This document shows positions 35,332-45,359 of a stretch of 64,000 nucleotides of DNA, in pieces. The notes under the pieces were generated by a model. The model was not told the origin of the DNA, searched no databases, and saw only the letters and a list, made by a program, of their open reading frames with translations. Made by a program: the position numbers and the translations under genes. This DNA is from Acinetobacter sp. ANC 3813 (GTDB lineage Bacteria; Pseudomonadota; Gammaproteobacteria; Pseudomonadales; Moraxellaceae), in assembly GCF_002135435.1 (NCBI RefSeq), contig NZ_NEGK01000014.1, positions 1 to 64,000 on the forward strand. The letters run 5' to 3'. Within the stretch, counting starts at the first letter, position 1, and each line of letters begins with the position of its first letter.

Positions 35332-36951
35332 ATGATTCCGCACATTACACGTTTACTCGACCTTTGGCGCATTGCCGCGCACTATAGACTCGACACGTTG
35401 TTTCCTGCGGAAGAGCTGCCAGAAAAAGCGCGCCATGTGCTGAGTTTGATCCGCATGCACCCTGCTGCATGGTCCAGCCGTGAGCGTAAAAACCCGCTGA
35501 AATTAAAGCAGGCGCTGGAAGACATGGGGCCGCTGGCGATTAAACTCGGACAGTTGCTGTCGACCCGCCGTGATTTAATTCCGCCTGAAGTGCTGCAGCA
35601 GCTGGTGCTATTGCAGGACCGCGTGAAGCCATTTGGTTCTGATGTTGCCAAAATGCGCATTCAGGAGTCATTAAAAGCTGATATCAACACACTCTTCGCG
35701 CGTTTTGACGAACAGCCATTAGCAGCGGCATCCATTGCCCAAGTGCATACGGCTGCACTGCACGATGGCCGTGAAGTGGTGGTCAAAGTGACCCGTCCAG
35801 ATATCCGCAGCCAAATTCTGCAAGATTTTGAAATTTTAGAATGGCTGGGCAACTATTTAGAAAAGCGCCTTGAAGCTGCCCGCGCACTGCACCTTTCTGA
35901 AATTATTCAAGACTACCGCCAAATCATTCTCAAAGAATTAGATTTGACACTTGAAGCAGACAATACACGCCGCATGCGCCATTATTTTACTGGCTCAAGC
36001 ATGATGTATGTGCCCGAAGTCTATATGGACAGCAAAGATGTGATGGTGGCGGAGCGCATCACAGGTGTACCGATTTCTGACATTGCTACTTTTGACCGCT
36101 TGGGCATGGACCGTAAAGACTTATCAGAAAAAGGTTTAACCATTTTCTTTACGCAAGTCTTCCGCGACAATTTTTTCCATGCCGATATGCATCCCGGCAA
36201 TGTCTTTGTAGAAACCATTAATCCTGCTAATCCACGCTTTATTGCACTGGACTGCGCGATTATGGGCGAGCTGTCCAAACATGACCAAATGACCGTAGCG
36301 CGCATGCTGCTGTCGGTCATGAACAGCGACTTTATGCAGCTGATTCAGATTGTGCATCAAGCGGGCTGGATTCCACCAGGTACAGATCAAGATGCTTTGG
36401 CACGTGAAATGCGCCGAACGGTTGGCCCGATGGTTTCCAAGCCCATGCATGAGCTGGACTTTGCCGGCATTCTGATTGAAGTCATGGATATTGCCCGCCG
36501 TTTTCATTTGGAAATTCCGCCGCAGCTAATGCTGCTGCTGAAAACTTTGGTGCATGTCGAAGGCCTTGGCACAGACCTGTATCCTGAGCTGGACATTTGG
36601 AGCTTGGCGAAACCAATTCTGACGGATTGGATTAAAGCGCAAATGAATCCGCAGAAAAATCTCAAAGAATTAGGTCAAAAAATTCCTGATTTACTGCTCG
36701 GTGCGCAGGACTTTCCAACTATGCTGATTGATAGCTTGAATGGGTTGAAAAATCAATCTGCATGGCATGCCAAACAGCTGAATGAGCTGCAAAGCATGCG
36801 CCTGCAAATGGAACACCAGCAAAAACGCAGCTGGATCTTCGGCAGCATGATGGCAATTTTCTTATCCATTGCCGTTATTGCGCCTTGGTATGTATCAATT
36901 GTATTGATTATATTTTCCAGCCTGCTGGCGCTCTGGCGTATAACGAAATAA
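35332..36951 (+). CDS. ubiB: UbiB atypical kinase-like ubiquinone biosynthesis protein
   Basis: 539 residues. The ABC1/ADCK protein-kinase-like fold has the family KxGQ motif (IKLGQLLSTRRDLIP), the Ala-rich loop AAASIAQVHTA and the FHADMHPGN catalytic-loop equivalent. Two C-terminal membrane helices (about 498-537) anchor it. UbiB ATPase activity helps extract quinone precursors from the membrane for the Ubi complex. Last gene of the operon; a terminator follows. Confidence 0.96.
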   Translation: MIPHITRLLDLWRIAAHYRLDTLFPAEELPEKARHVLSLIRMHPAAWSSRERKNPLKLKQALEDMGPLAIKLGQLLSTRRDLIPPEVLQQLVLLQDRVKPFGSDVAKMRIQESLKADINTLFARFDEQPLAAASIAQVHTAALHDGREVVVKVTRPDIRSQILQDFEILEWLGNYLEKRLEAARALHLSEIIQDYRQIILKELDLTLEADNTRRMRHYFTGSSMMYVPEVYMDSKDVMVAERITGVPISDIATFDRLGMDRKDLSEKGLTIFFTQVFRDNFFHADMHPGNVFVETINPANPRFIALDCAIMGELSKHDQMTVARMLLSVMNSDFMQLIQIVHQAGWIPPGTDQDALAREMRRTVGPMVSKPMHELDFAGILIEVMDIARRFHLEIPPQLMLLLKTLVHVEGLGTDLYPELDIWSLAKPILTDWIKAQMNPQKNLKELGQKIPDLLLGAQDFPTMLIDSLNGLKNQSAWHAKQLNELQSMRLQMEHQQKRSWIFGSMMAIFLSIAVIAPWYVSIVLIIFSSLLALWRITK

Positions 36952-36976
36952 CCTTCCCCGAATATCATGCATGTTT

Positions 36977-37000
36977 AAAAACCCCGAATAGGGGTTTTTT
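36977..37000 (+). terminator. Rho-independent terminator of ubiEJB
   Basis: AAAAACCCC-gaata-GGGGTTTTTT hairpin 25 bp after the ubiB stop. Confidence 0.9.
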
Positions 37001-37151
37001 GTTTGCTTTAAAAATCACATCACCATTCATCAAACATATTAAAACAACTTTCGTTTAATTAAACAAAAAACAACAATCGCACACCAATTAATGCTTTAAA
37101 ATAAATATTTATTTAATTTACATTTAACACTAAAATCACATTACATTAAAA

Positions 37152-37181
37152 ATTAATATCCCTATTTTAAGGGATATTAAT
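37152..37181. repeat. Perfect 12-bp inverted repeat in AT-rich spacer
   Basis: ATTAATATCCCT (37152-37163), a 6-nt loop, then AGGGATATTAAT (37170-37181). No T-tract follows. The surrounding spacer (37001-37431) is extremely AT-rich and otherwise shows no gene; it should contain the promoter of the lipoprotein gene. The palindrome could be an operator or an RNA hairpin. Confidence 0.7.
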
Positions 37182-37431
37182 AATTTTATTAGAAATAATA
37201 ATTAAAATACTTTTCAATAATTATTAAAATATATTAAAATTTCATAAAAAACATACACATTATTCCAGATATTGATATTTTTTTACCTTCTGGTACAAGA
37301 TGTTTATTATTTAAACTAATTATTTTAAAATAAATCAAAAATATTAAATGAAAAATAAAGCTTAATTCTTTTTAAATATTTAATTTGCTATAAGAGATAA
37401 AAAATCGCTATTATTTTTCCTGGGGAAATTA

Positions 37432-38970
37432 ATGTTATTCAATACAACTGCAAAACAAACACTGCTGGTCACTTCAATTGTTGCATTACTTACAGCATGC
37501 GGAGGAGGAGGCGGTAATTCTGGCTCTTCGACTACTACACCTTTTGCGCCTAAAACTGTTTCTGGCGCAGCGGTTGACTTTTATTTGGCCAATGCAGATG
37601 TTCAATTGGATGACTGTAAAGATTCTTCAGGCAATGTTATCAGCTTCAAAACGGACACTGCCGGAAAATTTAATTTCCAAACCACGGCCAACTGCACCAG
37701 TTCAGCAATGACCATTACTGGCGGTACAGACATTGTCACCAACTTGCCATTTACAGGCACATTAAAGCTGAAGAAAACTGATTTGCAAAACCTCAGCAGC
37801 GGCAGCGTAGCAGTCACTCCATTGACATCTTTGCAATATTACTTTGAAAAATCAGGCAATTCAGCAGGCTTAAGCACAGTACTGGCGAATCTTGGCCTGA
37901 ATATTTCTGGTGACCTGTCACAGTATGATCCAATTCAAAGCGGAACTGCGCATGACATGGCCGTCATCTTTGTCTTACAGCAGCTGATCACACAAATTGA
38001 AGACAATCTGCAAGCAATCAGCAAAGACGACGGTTCAAATGCACTGACACAAGAACAAGCAACAGCCATTGCATTTAATGCATTGATCAGCCATGCCAGC
38101 ACACAGCCGCTTTTCAGCAGCACATCTGCCCAAATCGATACCGCTGCGCTTGCTAATATTGTGAATAATGCTGTTACAACTGCCGCTGCGACAATTAATG
38201 ATCCTAACGTGGCCATCGATTCATCTTTGGCTTCTCAAGTCACGTCAAGCATTGAAAATGTATCAACGGCAATTACTGCCCTTGTGGCGAATGGCGGCAG
38301 TGCAGCACACCTGCAAGAAGCTTTATCAAATTCACCGGCTGCACTTGAAGAAATTAGCAATAATTTAAAAGCCCCGCTATATGACACTTTTAATCTTGCA
38401 GGCTACAGCGTTGCAGAAGTGCAAAGCTCCTCAAGCACTGCACCATTAGGCCTTGAACTCAGCAATATTGATCAGGCTTTATCTCTGCGTTTTAAATTAA
38501 TAAATGGCAAATCAGATCTAAGAGATACATTTAAAGTAGCATTTAAAGTGACGGGTTCTCGCGGTTCAAAACAAGAAACTTTTGACGTTCTCGTCAACAA
38601 CATTCAAGTTCATTTTGGTGATACTGGCGAAATTCTGGATGCAACAATTCCTGCAGGAACAGTGATTAAATTTGCAACCACGCTGAGCGGCGTACAAAGC
38701 TCATCGTTCACAACAACAAGTGATATTGACATCCAATCTGCAGGTGAAATTTCTTTGCTGGATTTAATTCAAAGCAATCCTGCTTTTGAAACCTTCTATA
38801 GCCAATACGAAAACGCGCTATCAGTAGGTGATCTAGTTCAAATCACCAGCTATGTGTCACCTACAACCTATACGCTTGCACCATCTTTTGGACTAGATAC
38901 AGCAACCGTGAGTATTGGCGGCAGCAGTTTTAAAGGTAATGCGCTGACCGGCTATTTCAAATTGAATTAA
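37432..38970 (+). CDS. Large surface or periplasmic lipoprotein, function unknown
   Basis: 512 residues. A signal peptide ends in the lipobox LLTAC with the lipidated Cys at 23, followed by a glycine-rich tether and Ser/Thr run. The mature part begins with a SGAAVDFYLANADVQL segment (about 41-56), then an Ala/Ser/Asn-rich helical middle (about 145-315) and a beta-rich end. Thr/Ser/Asn content is high, typical of exposed proteins. I do not recognise a characterised family. GGGGAAATTA precedes the ATG. The next gene encodes an outer-membrane barrel but lies beyond a terminator. Confidence 0.8.
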   Translation: MLFNTTAKQTLLVTSIVALLTACGGGGGNSGSSTTTPFAPKTVSGAAVDFYLANADVQLDDCKDSSGNVISFKTDTAGKFNFQTTANCTSSAMTITGGTDIVTNLPFTGTLKLKKTDLQNLSSGSVAVTPLTSLQYYFEKSGNSAGLSTVLANLGLNISGDLSQYDPIQSGTAHDMAVIFVLQQLITQIEDNLQAISKDDGSNALTQEQATAIAFNALISHASTQPLFSSTSAQIDTAALANIVNNAVTTAAATINDPNVAIDSSLASQVTSSIENVSTAITALVANGGSAAHLQEALSNSPAALEEISNNLKAPLYDTFNLAGYSVAEVQSSSSTAPLGLELSNIDQALSLRFKLINGKSDLRDTFKVAFKVTGSRGSKQETFDVLVNNIQVHFGDTGEILDATIPAGTVIKFATTLSGVQSSSFTTTSDIDIQSAGEISLLDLIQSNPAFETFYSQYENALSVGDLVQITSYVSPTTYTLAPSFGLDTATVSIGGSSFKGNALTGYFKLN

Positions 38971-38983
38971 TACATTCATAAAC

Positions 38984-39010
38984 AAAGCCAGTGCCCGCAC
39001 TGGCTTTTTT
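38984..39010 (+). terminator. Rho-independent terminator of the lipoprotein gene
   Basis: AAAGCCAGTG-cccg-CACTGGCTTTTTT hairpin, 14 bp after the stop codon. Confidence 0.9.
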
Positions 39011-39043
39011 CATGTCAATTCATTGAAGCAGTGATATTTATTT

Positions 39044-40138
39044 ATGAACCACCGTGCTCTTATTTTGGGAATTGGCATCTGCAGCGCCAGTTCAATTTAT
39101 GCCGCTCCCGAAGATCTTTTCTTGCAAGCCAAATCATTTTCAAACTCCCCCCCTGCCAGCATTTCCATTGGAATTGATGCGGTAAACGAGACCATTGATG
39201 TATTCGATCTCCGCGCAAAAGAAGGCGTATCTTCTGGTGCGGGTGACTACTTGGGCGGGCATATCAGCGCAGCATACCAGTTCGCACCACAATGGACGCT
39301 GCAAGGCGCTTATTGGTACCGTGAGATTGACTACACTCAGGACACCAATGCTATTCATAGCCCTTTGCTGGGCGTGCGCTATTTTCCCGATTTAAACTTA
39401 GACGCTAAAGATGCGCTGTTTTTCCGCTTAAGCATTTGGGGCAATCGTGCAGATGAGCTGCGAAAATCCACAGCAACACTCGTAAATAAACGCCGCCTAG
39501 AACAAGTAACGGTCAATAAACCCCAAGATTGGCAACTTCAGTTTGATGCTGTTTTTTCACGCCAGTTAGATCATATGAATATACTCAATGCCTTCGCCAG
39601 CGTAGGCTATAGTCAAGTCAAAGTTGATCAGCTCAAGATTCAAGCGACTGCCAACGGCTGCTTAATGGATATTTCCATCCATTCAAATAATCAGTTTGAT
39701 GGTCAATTGAGTAAGCCTTGCACTTCTGGCAATCTGTTGCTGACAGAGTTAACAGTCACAGGCAATGCCAGCGAGTACGGCATCGATATGCAAAAAGATC
39801 TGAACTATGACGCCTATTTTGCAAGCATTGGCGGGTCTTGGAACTGGCGTTATAAACAGTTTGAAAGTCAGCTTGCCTATCAATATCAGCACTTATGGCG
39901 CAATGATATTGATGACCGCATCAGCAGTTTTGGCAACGCCGCGATTGAAGACAACCATAGCCTTGGTCTTAAATTCAGCTACGACTTTCATCCTCAAGTC
40001 CGTGGATTTTTACAAGGTGAAATTTATCAAAATAATTTTGTCGGGACTATCCCTTTTATCTACAACGGCGTGACAGCATCACGGCTAGACAAGCGCTATG
40101 GATTAGCCTCAATAGGAGTGACTTTCCATAACTTTTAG
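39044..40138 (+). CDS. Putative outer-membrane beta-barrel protein
   Basis: 364 residues with a signal peptide (about 1-20, IYA-AP). The mature protein has many alternating amphipathic strands (for example GGHISAAYQFAPQWTLQGAYWYREIDY and the final LDKRYGLASIGVTFHNF) and ends in Phe, the BAM-recognition signature of outer-membrane barrels. A Cys pair (about residues 206 and 226) could form a loop disulfide. The family is not recognised. It begins 34 bp after the lipoprotein terminator; readthrough could couple the two. Confidence 0.75.
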   Translation: MNHRALILGIGICSASSIYAAPEDLFLQAKSFSNSPPASISIGIDAVNETIDVFDLRAKEGVSSGAGDYLGGHISAAYQFAPQWTLQGAYWYREIDYTQDTNAIHSPLLGVRYFPDLNLDAKDALFFRLSIWGNRADELRKSTATLVNKRRLEQVTVNKPQDWQLQFDAVFSRQLDHMNILNAFASVGYSQVKVDQLKIQATANGCLMDISIHSNNQFDGQLSKPCTSGNLLLTELTVTGNASEYGIDMQKDLNYDAYFASIGGSWNWRYKQFESQLAYQYQHLWRNDIDDRISSFGNAAIEDNHSLGLKFSYDFHPQVRGFLQGEIYQNNFVGTIPFIYNGVTASRLDKRYGLASIGVTFHNF

Positions 40139-40253
40139 CGGCAGTTAAAAATACATTCAAATGACTCAGCAGTCACGGACTGAGTCATCTCGCCATTGCT
40201 GTCCTGACGTTCTCTTTTAAAATTTATGCACAAGTGTATAGCGGCGAAGAAAC

Positions 40254-41336
40254 ATGATCCAAATTCTGCAAAAGCGGCCTCCCACCCTTAGCCTCCGCGC
40301 TGGCGCCATCGCTCAGCAGCTGATTTCAAAAGAAGGTTTACAGGCCAGCCAAGTCGATATGATCCCGGGCGCGGCCGGCGGTCCAAAAGGCATTGGGCTG
40401 ACAGGATTGGATTTGGCAATATTCGGTAAATTTCTGCCTCAAGCCAAGCAGCGCCGCTTCTTAATTGGTTCTTCTGTTGGCGCATGGCGCTTTGCAGGCA
40501 TTGTCGCGCAAGGTGAAAATATTGGCCCTGCACAATTGGCAGACCTTTACATTAATCTGCCTTTTCATCAAAAAATGAAAATTGCCGAGATTGAAAAAAT
40601 TTCCAGAGATATGCTCTCTGGCATTTTGGGCAATCAATCACAAAAATTAGTTGAACACCCTGATTATCACTTAACGATCATCGCGGCGAAAGCGGAGCAC
40701 CTCTTCCAAAGCGATCAGCGCTTAGCATTATACAGTTCGCTATTAGGCATAATCGGCAGCAATGCGCTGTCCCGCAATCATTTGAATAAGTTTATGCAGC
40801 GGGTGATTTGCCAGCCCGAACATTTCCCGCAATTTAAAGTTCAAGAAGATGCCTTTAAAACCCATTATCTGAATTTTAATCAAGATAATGTGGCGGATTG
40901 GCTGATGGCTTCAGGCTCGATTCCGGGCGTCACGCCTGCCGTCAAAAATATTTCAAATGCACCGCAAGGCGCCTACCGTGACGGCGGCTTAATCGACTAT
41001 CACATTGACTTACCCTTTGAAAGCCAAGGAATTGTTTTATACCCCCATTTTAGCGACAGCATTATTCCTGGATGGTTTGACAAAATGTTTAAATCACGAA
41101 CAGCCAATCCTGAAAATCAAGCGCGCACGCTATTGATTTCGCCCTCTCAGGACTATTTAAATACTTTGCCTTTAGGCCGTTTACCAGACCGTAAAGACTT
41201 TATTTTGAAAGGATTAGATACACAGCAGCGCATTAAAATGTGGAAGCAGTCCGTCGATGAAAGCCAGCGTTTGGGTGATGAATTTTTGGAGATGGTGCAA
41301 AAGCAGAATTTTCCGCAATTTATGCAGCCTATGTAA
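40254..41336 (+). CDS. Patatin-like phospholipase
   Basis: 360 residues, no signal peptide. It contains the oxyanion-hole glycine run PGAAGGPKG (38-46), the nucleophile elbow GSSVG with Ser74, and the catalytic Asp in RDGG (D243), which together form a patatin Ser-Asp dyad. These enzymes hydrolyse phospholipid acyl esters; being cytoplasmic, it could act in lipid turnover. Substrate is not predictable. Monocistronic or followed by the small membrane protein 64 bp downstream. Confidence 0.88.
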   Translation: MIQILQKRPPTLSLRAGAIAQQLISKEGLQASQVDMIPGAAGGPKGIGLTGLDLAIFGKFLPQAKQRRFLIGSSVGAWRFAGIVAQGENIGPAQLADLYINLPFHQKMKIAEIEKISRDMLSGILGNQSQKLVEHPDYHLTIIAAKAEHLFQSDQRLALYSSLLGIIGSNALSRNHLNKFMQRVICQPEHFPQFKVQEDAFKTHYLNFNQDNVADWLMASGSIPGVTPAVKNISNAPQGAYRDGGLIDYHIDLPFESQGIVLYPHFSDSIIPGWFDKMFKSRTANPENQARTLLISPSQDYLNTLPLGRLPDRKDFILKGLDTQQRIKMWKQSVDESQRLGDEFLEMVQKQNFPQFMQPM

Positions 41337-41400
41337 GGATTAATGCAGCAGGCGCAATTGGCTTGTATAATCGAACCACTTTTGAATATTTAAGATACTT

Positions 41401-41718
41401 ATGCGGATTTTTCTCCTGATTTTGCAGTTTGCCTGCGTCGCTTTTGCGCTGTTCCTTTGCTATCAGCTGGGTATGACGCTTAGTACACCGCATTATGACT
41501 TAATGGAAGTTGTCGCAGATGTCGGCACCATTTTAATCTGCATCGATTTATCCACGTTCTTATTCAGCAGTAAAAAGCAGCAAGGCATGAGTTTGGAAGA
41601 TTATGCGAAACAGCTGGAACAGCCTCCGAATAAGCTGGTTTATGTGACCCGAAAATTGGGTCATTTGGGCATTATGCTGATTTTAGTCAGCTGGATTGTG
41701 CCAATGATTCATTCATAA
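41401..41718 (+). CDS. Small inner-membrane protein, function unknown
   Basis: 105 residues with three likely membrane helices (about 2-22, 34-54 and 84-103) and a short charged loop (SSKKQQGMSLEDYAKQLEQPP). No family recognised. It is convergent with tex, and a shared terminator lies between them. Confidence 0.7.
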   Translation: MRIFLLILQFACVAFALFLCYQLGMTLSTPHYDLMEVVADVGTILICIDLSTFLFSSKKQQGMSLEDYAKQLEQPPNKLVYVTRKLGHLGIMLILVSWIVPMIHS

Positions 41719-41729
41719 ACCTAGACAAT

Positions 41730-41757
41730 AAAAAACCTCCCAATCGGGAGGTTTTTT
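41730..41757. terminator. Bidirectional rho-independent terminator
   Basis: AAAAAACCTCCC-aatc-GGGAGGTTTTTT between the small membrane protein (plus) and tex (minus). Confidence 0.93.
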
Positions 41758-41772
41758 ATTAGAACTTAAAGA

Positions 41773-44139
41773 TTACTTCGAACCTTTAATCCCTGCTTGC
41801 AATAATAACGCACCTAAACCGCCAATTTTTTGCTCTTGCGGTTTAGCAGACTGCGGTTTTTTACCTTGTGGACGCTCACTCTGAGGACGCTCACCACGCG
41901 CTTGTTGCGGACGTTTTCCGTGAGGCTTGCGTTCACCGCGCTGCTCATTGCTGTGCTCACGGCGCGGCTGACGCGGCGCTTTAGCTGGCGCTTCTGAACC
42001 TTCAGGACGCATCGACAAATTCACACGGTTGCGTTCAGCATCCACAGTCAGTACACGTACTTGCACAATTTGACCCGGTTTCACCACTTTATGCGGATCA
42101 GACACAAACTCATTGGCCAACTCAGAAATATGCACTAAGCCATCCTGATGTACACCTACGTCGACAAATGCGCCGAAATTAGTGACATTGGTAATCACGC
42201 CTTCCAGCTGCATGCCTTCAGTCAATTGAGATACGTCTGTAATGTCTTCACGGAACTTCGCTGTGCGGAATTCTGGACGCGGGTCACGGCCTGGTTTTTC
42301 CAGCTCAGATAATACGTCCTGAATGGTTGGCAAACCAAATTTTTCATCAGCAAAAGCTGATGCATCCACTTGGCGGATAATTTCGCTGTTGCCAATAATG
42401 TCTTTGACTGTTGTTGCTTTCGCTTCAACAATTTTATTGACCAAACCATACGATTCAGGATGCACTGCAGAAGCATCCAATGGCTCAGAACCGTCTTGAA
42501 TGCGCAGGAAGCCTGCTGCCTGTTCAAAAGTACGTTCGCCCAAACGCGGCACATTTTTCAACGCTTGACGGTTGTCAAAACGGCCATTTTCTTTACGGAA
42601 ATCGACAATTTGCTGCGCGATTGATTTATTCAAGCCTGCAATGTAGCCCAAAATAGCTGCTGATGCTGTATTTACATCAACTCCGACTGAGTTCACACAG
42701 TCTTCAACCACAGCTTCAAGTGTCTGTGCCAAGCCCGTCTGGTTCACATCGTGCTGATATTGACCCACACCAATCGATTTCGGATCAATCTTCACAAGTT
42801 CCGCAAGTGGGTCTTGTAAACGGCGTGCAATCGATACTGCACCACGAATTGAAACGTCAAGCTCAGGCAACTCTTGAGATGCCAATTCAGATGCTGAGTA
42901 CACCGATGCCCCTGCTTCAGAAACAGACACACGTGTTAAATTCAAATCCGTATTTGCAGCCATCATTTCAGCCACAAGCGCTTCAGTTTCACGGCTGGCA
43001 GTGCCATTACCCACTGCAATTAAATCAACATTGAATTCACGGCAAAGACGATTCAACTCAGCAATTGAACCTGCTTTATCATCTTTAGGTGCAAATGGGT
43101 AAATCGTGCTGTGAGCCAGCACATCACCTGATGCGTTTACCACTGCCAATTTCACACCCGTACGAATCCCTGGATCCATACCTAAAGTGGTGCGTGCGCC
43201 CGCTGGTGCAGAAAGCAATAAATGACGTAAGTTTTCCGCAAATACATTCATTGCTTCAGTTTCAGCAGCCAAACGTTTTTCAGTCAGCAACGAATGTTCA
43301 ATGCTTGGGCGAACTTTGCCGAGCCAGAACAATTTTGCTGTTTGCTTTAAGAAATCTTGACGTGCTTGCGGCTGAACCGTTTCCAGATCATATTCAGTTT
43401 CAATACGTGTAATTGGTGCTGTATCTTCACCATCCACTTTTAAACCTAATACGTTTTCTTGACGGCCGCGCAGCATCGCCAATAGGCGGTGTGAAGGCAC
43501 TTTGTTCAGATTTTCAGAAAAATCGAAGTAATCACGGAATTTTTTGCCGACTTCTTTTTTCTCATCTGACGCTACTAAGCTTTTCAGCACAGCAGTTTTA
43601 GCAAATGCTGATTTTAAATCCGCTGTCAGCGCGATATTTTGCGCCCAGCCATCAATTAAGATGTGCTGAATAGCATCCAGCTGGCTTTCTGCATCTGGAT
43701 AGTCTTCATGGCTAAAGCCCGCTAAAGCTTCTGTTGGATCGACTGCTTCCGCAAAGATTTTTTCTGCAATTGCGCCAAGACCGGCTTCTTTTGCTTTAAA
43801 TGATTTGCTGGTGCGTTTTGGACGGTAAGGCGCGTAGATTTCTTCTAATGCATTTTTTGTTTCCGCACCGTTCACGCGCGCCAGCAGATCGTCTGATAAT
43901 TTATCTTGTTCTTTCAGTGACTCAATGACTTTTTCACGGCGCTCATATAAATCACGTAAGTATGACAAGCGCGTGTCAAGCTGGCGCAACTGCGTATCGT
44001 CTAAGCCTTGAGTTACTTCTTTACGGTAACGCGCAATAAATGGAACGCTGGCACCTTCATCAATTAATTTAATGGCAGCTTCAACTTGATTTGGACGTAC
44101 GGCAATTTCTTTTGCCAACTGCTGAACTAAGTCAGTCAT
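41773..44139 (-). CDS. tex: Tex transcription-associated RNA-binding protein
   Basis: 788 residues. N-terminal Tex helices, a YqgF/RNase H-like domain (TTLGMDPGIRTGVKLAVV, about residue 330), helix-hairpin-helix repeats (VDVNTASAAILGYIAGLN; FDNRQALKNVPRLG) and a C-terminal S1 domain (about 645-715). A basic, Arg/Gln/Pro-rich tail of ~70 residues is added, as in other Moraxellaceae. Tex acts with RNA polymerase and affects expression of many genes. The ATG at 44139 (MTDLVQQLAKE) is preferred; a GTG at 44154 extends it by five residues. Confidence 0.96.
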   Translation of the reverse strand: MTDLVQQLAKEIAVRPNQVEAAIKLIDEGASVPFIARYRKEVTQGLDDTQLRQLDTRLSYLRDLYERREKVIESLKEQDKLSDDLLARVNGAETKNALEEIYAPYRPKRTSKSFKAKEAGLGAIAEKIFAEAVDPTEALAGFSHEDYPDAESQLDAIQHILIDGWAQNIALTADLKSAFAKTAVLKSLVASDEKKEVGKKFRDYFDFSENLNKVPSHRLLAMLRGRQENVLGLKVDGEDTAPITRIETEYDLETVQPQARQDFLKQTAKLFWLGKVRPSIEHSLLTEKRLAAETEAMNVFAENLRHLLLSAPAGARTTLGMDPGIRTGVKLAVVNASGDVLAHSTIYPFAPKDDKAGSIAELNRLCREFNVDLIAVGNGTASRETEALVAEMMAANTDLNLTRVSVSEAGASVYSASELASQELPELDVSIRGAVSIARRLQDPLAELVKIDPKSIGVGQYQHDVNQTGLAQTLEAVVEDCVNSVGVDVNTASAAILGYIAGLNKSIAQQIVDFRKENGRFDNRQALKNVPRLGERTFEQAAGFLRIQDGSEPLDASAVHPESYGLVNKIVEAKATTVKDIIGNSEIIRQVDASAFADEKFGLPTIQDVLSELEKPGRDPRPEFRTAKFREDITDVSQLTEGMQLEGVITNVTNFGAFVDVGVHQDGLVHISELANEFVSDPHKVVKPGQIVQVRVLTVDAERNRVNLSMRPEGSEAPAKAPRQPRREHSNEQRGERKPHGKRPQQARGERPQSERPQGKKPQSAKPQEQKIGGLGALLLQAGIKGSK

Positions 44140-44470
44140 CGTATGTGATCCCACAAGGATAAGTTCTAAAAGCCATGATTATAAAGACCAAGACCATAAA
44201 ATCCACAATTGTTTTTATAAATTTACAGGCGGTTTTTATTGCCAATTCACTGCAAATTCACATTTTTGCCTTAAAGTTTTACGGAAACATGAATTTAGCG
44301 CTGCAAACACACGCAAAATACACGCCAAACCCTGTATACATTTGGTATCTATGTCTTGATTTTATCTGCAATATTTGTTGCTTTAGAGCATAGTCAACAG
44401 ATACAAATGAATCGTATACTCAAGTGTATTAACTTTTGTTACGACGACAATAAAGAATAAGGAGCACATC

Positions 44471-45235
44471 ATGAGTTTAGTGGTACCTGCTGAAAAGACT
44501 GATGCCGTACACACCGACACCGACCGTGTAGAACGCATTCTTGTGGTGGATGATGATGTGCGTCTGCGTACGCTCTTGCAGCGTTTTCTAGAAGATAAAG
44601 GCTTTGTGGTCAAAACAGCGCATGATGCGACTCAAATGGACCGCCTGCTGCAGCGTGAACTGTTCTCGCTGATCGTGCTGGATTTTATGCTGCCAGTCGA
44701 AGACGGCTTAAGTATTTGCCGCCGCTTGCGCCAATCCAACATCGATACGCCGATTATCATGCTGACTGCCCGCGGAAGCGACTCAGACCGAATTGCGGGC
44801 CTTGAAGCCGGCGCAGATGATTATCTGCCAAAACCATTTAACCCAAATGAGTTGCTGGCACGTATTCGTGCAGTACTGCGCCGCCAAGTCCGTGAAGTGC
44901 CTGGAGCGCCTAGCCAGCAAATGGAAGTGGTGTCTTTTGGCCCATGGTCATTGGACTTATCTACCCGCACCCTGACCCGTGAAGGCCAAGTAGTTACCTT
45001 AACCACAGGCGAATTTGCCGTATTGAAGGCGCTGGTGCAGCACCCGCGTGAACCTTTAACCCGCGACAAGCTGATGAATTTAGCCCGCGGCCGTGAATGG
45101 GGCGCCATGGAGCGTTCAATCGATGTTCAGGTGTCTCGCCTGCGCCGCCTAGTGGAAGAAAACCCTGCGCGCGCACGCTACATTCAAACTGTATGGGGCG
45201 TAGGCTATGTCTTTGTTCCAGATGGTGCGGAGTAA
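44471..45235 (+). CDS. ompR: Osmolarity response regulator OmpR
   Basis: 254 residues. Receiver domain with acidic pocket VVDDD and phospho-acceptor Asp71 (LIVLDFMLPVEDG), then an OmpR-type winged helix (about 155-250; RSIDVQVSRLRRLVEENPARARYIQTVWGVGYVF). The ~20-residue N-terminal extension before the receiver is longer than in E. coli. GGAG lies about 8 nt before the ATG. Its sensor kinase follows after a 269-bp gap that holds a large inverted repeat. Confidence 0.95.
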   Translation: MSLVVPAEKTDAVHTDTDRVERILVVDDDVRLRTLLQRFLEDKGFVVKTAHDATQMDRLLQRELFSLIVLDFMLPVEDGLSICRRLRQSNIDTPIIMLTARGSDSDRIAGLEAGADDYLPKPFNPNELLARIRAVLRRQVREVPGAPSQQMEVVSFGPWSLDLSTRTLTREGQVVTLTTGEFAVLKALVQHPREPLTRDKLMNLARGREWGAMERSIDVQVSRLRRLVEENPARARYIQTVWGVGYVFVPDGAE

Positions 45236-45290
45236 GCCACAACTAAATGGTACATTGAAGTTCATTCACTTCATCTAATGTCCGGACACA

Positions 45291-45359
45291 CCATTCGCTG
45301 CTGTTGGAGCTACTTGCTTTTGAATTTATAAATAAAAGTGCAAGTAGCTCAGCGAATGG
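45291..45359. repeat. Large interrupted inverted repeat between ompR and envZ
   Basis: Two nested perfect arms: CCATTCGCT (45291-45299) with AGCGAATGG (45351-45359), and GAGCTACTTGC (45307-45317) with GCAAGTAGCTC (45340-45350). This gives 20 paired bases, a 7-nt bulge on the left only and a 22-nt AT-rich loop. No T-tract follows at once. Two smaller hairpins (45365-45378 and 45382-45405) come next. No ORF in the gap. Confidence 0.9.
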
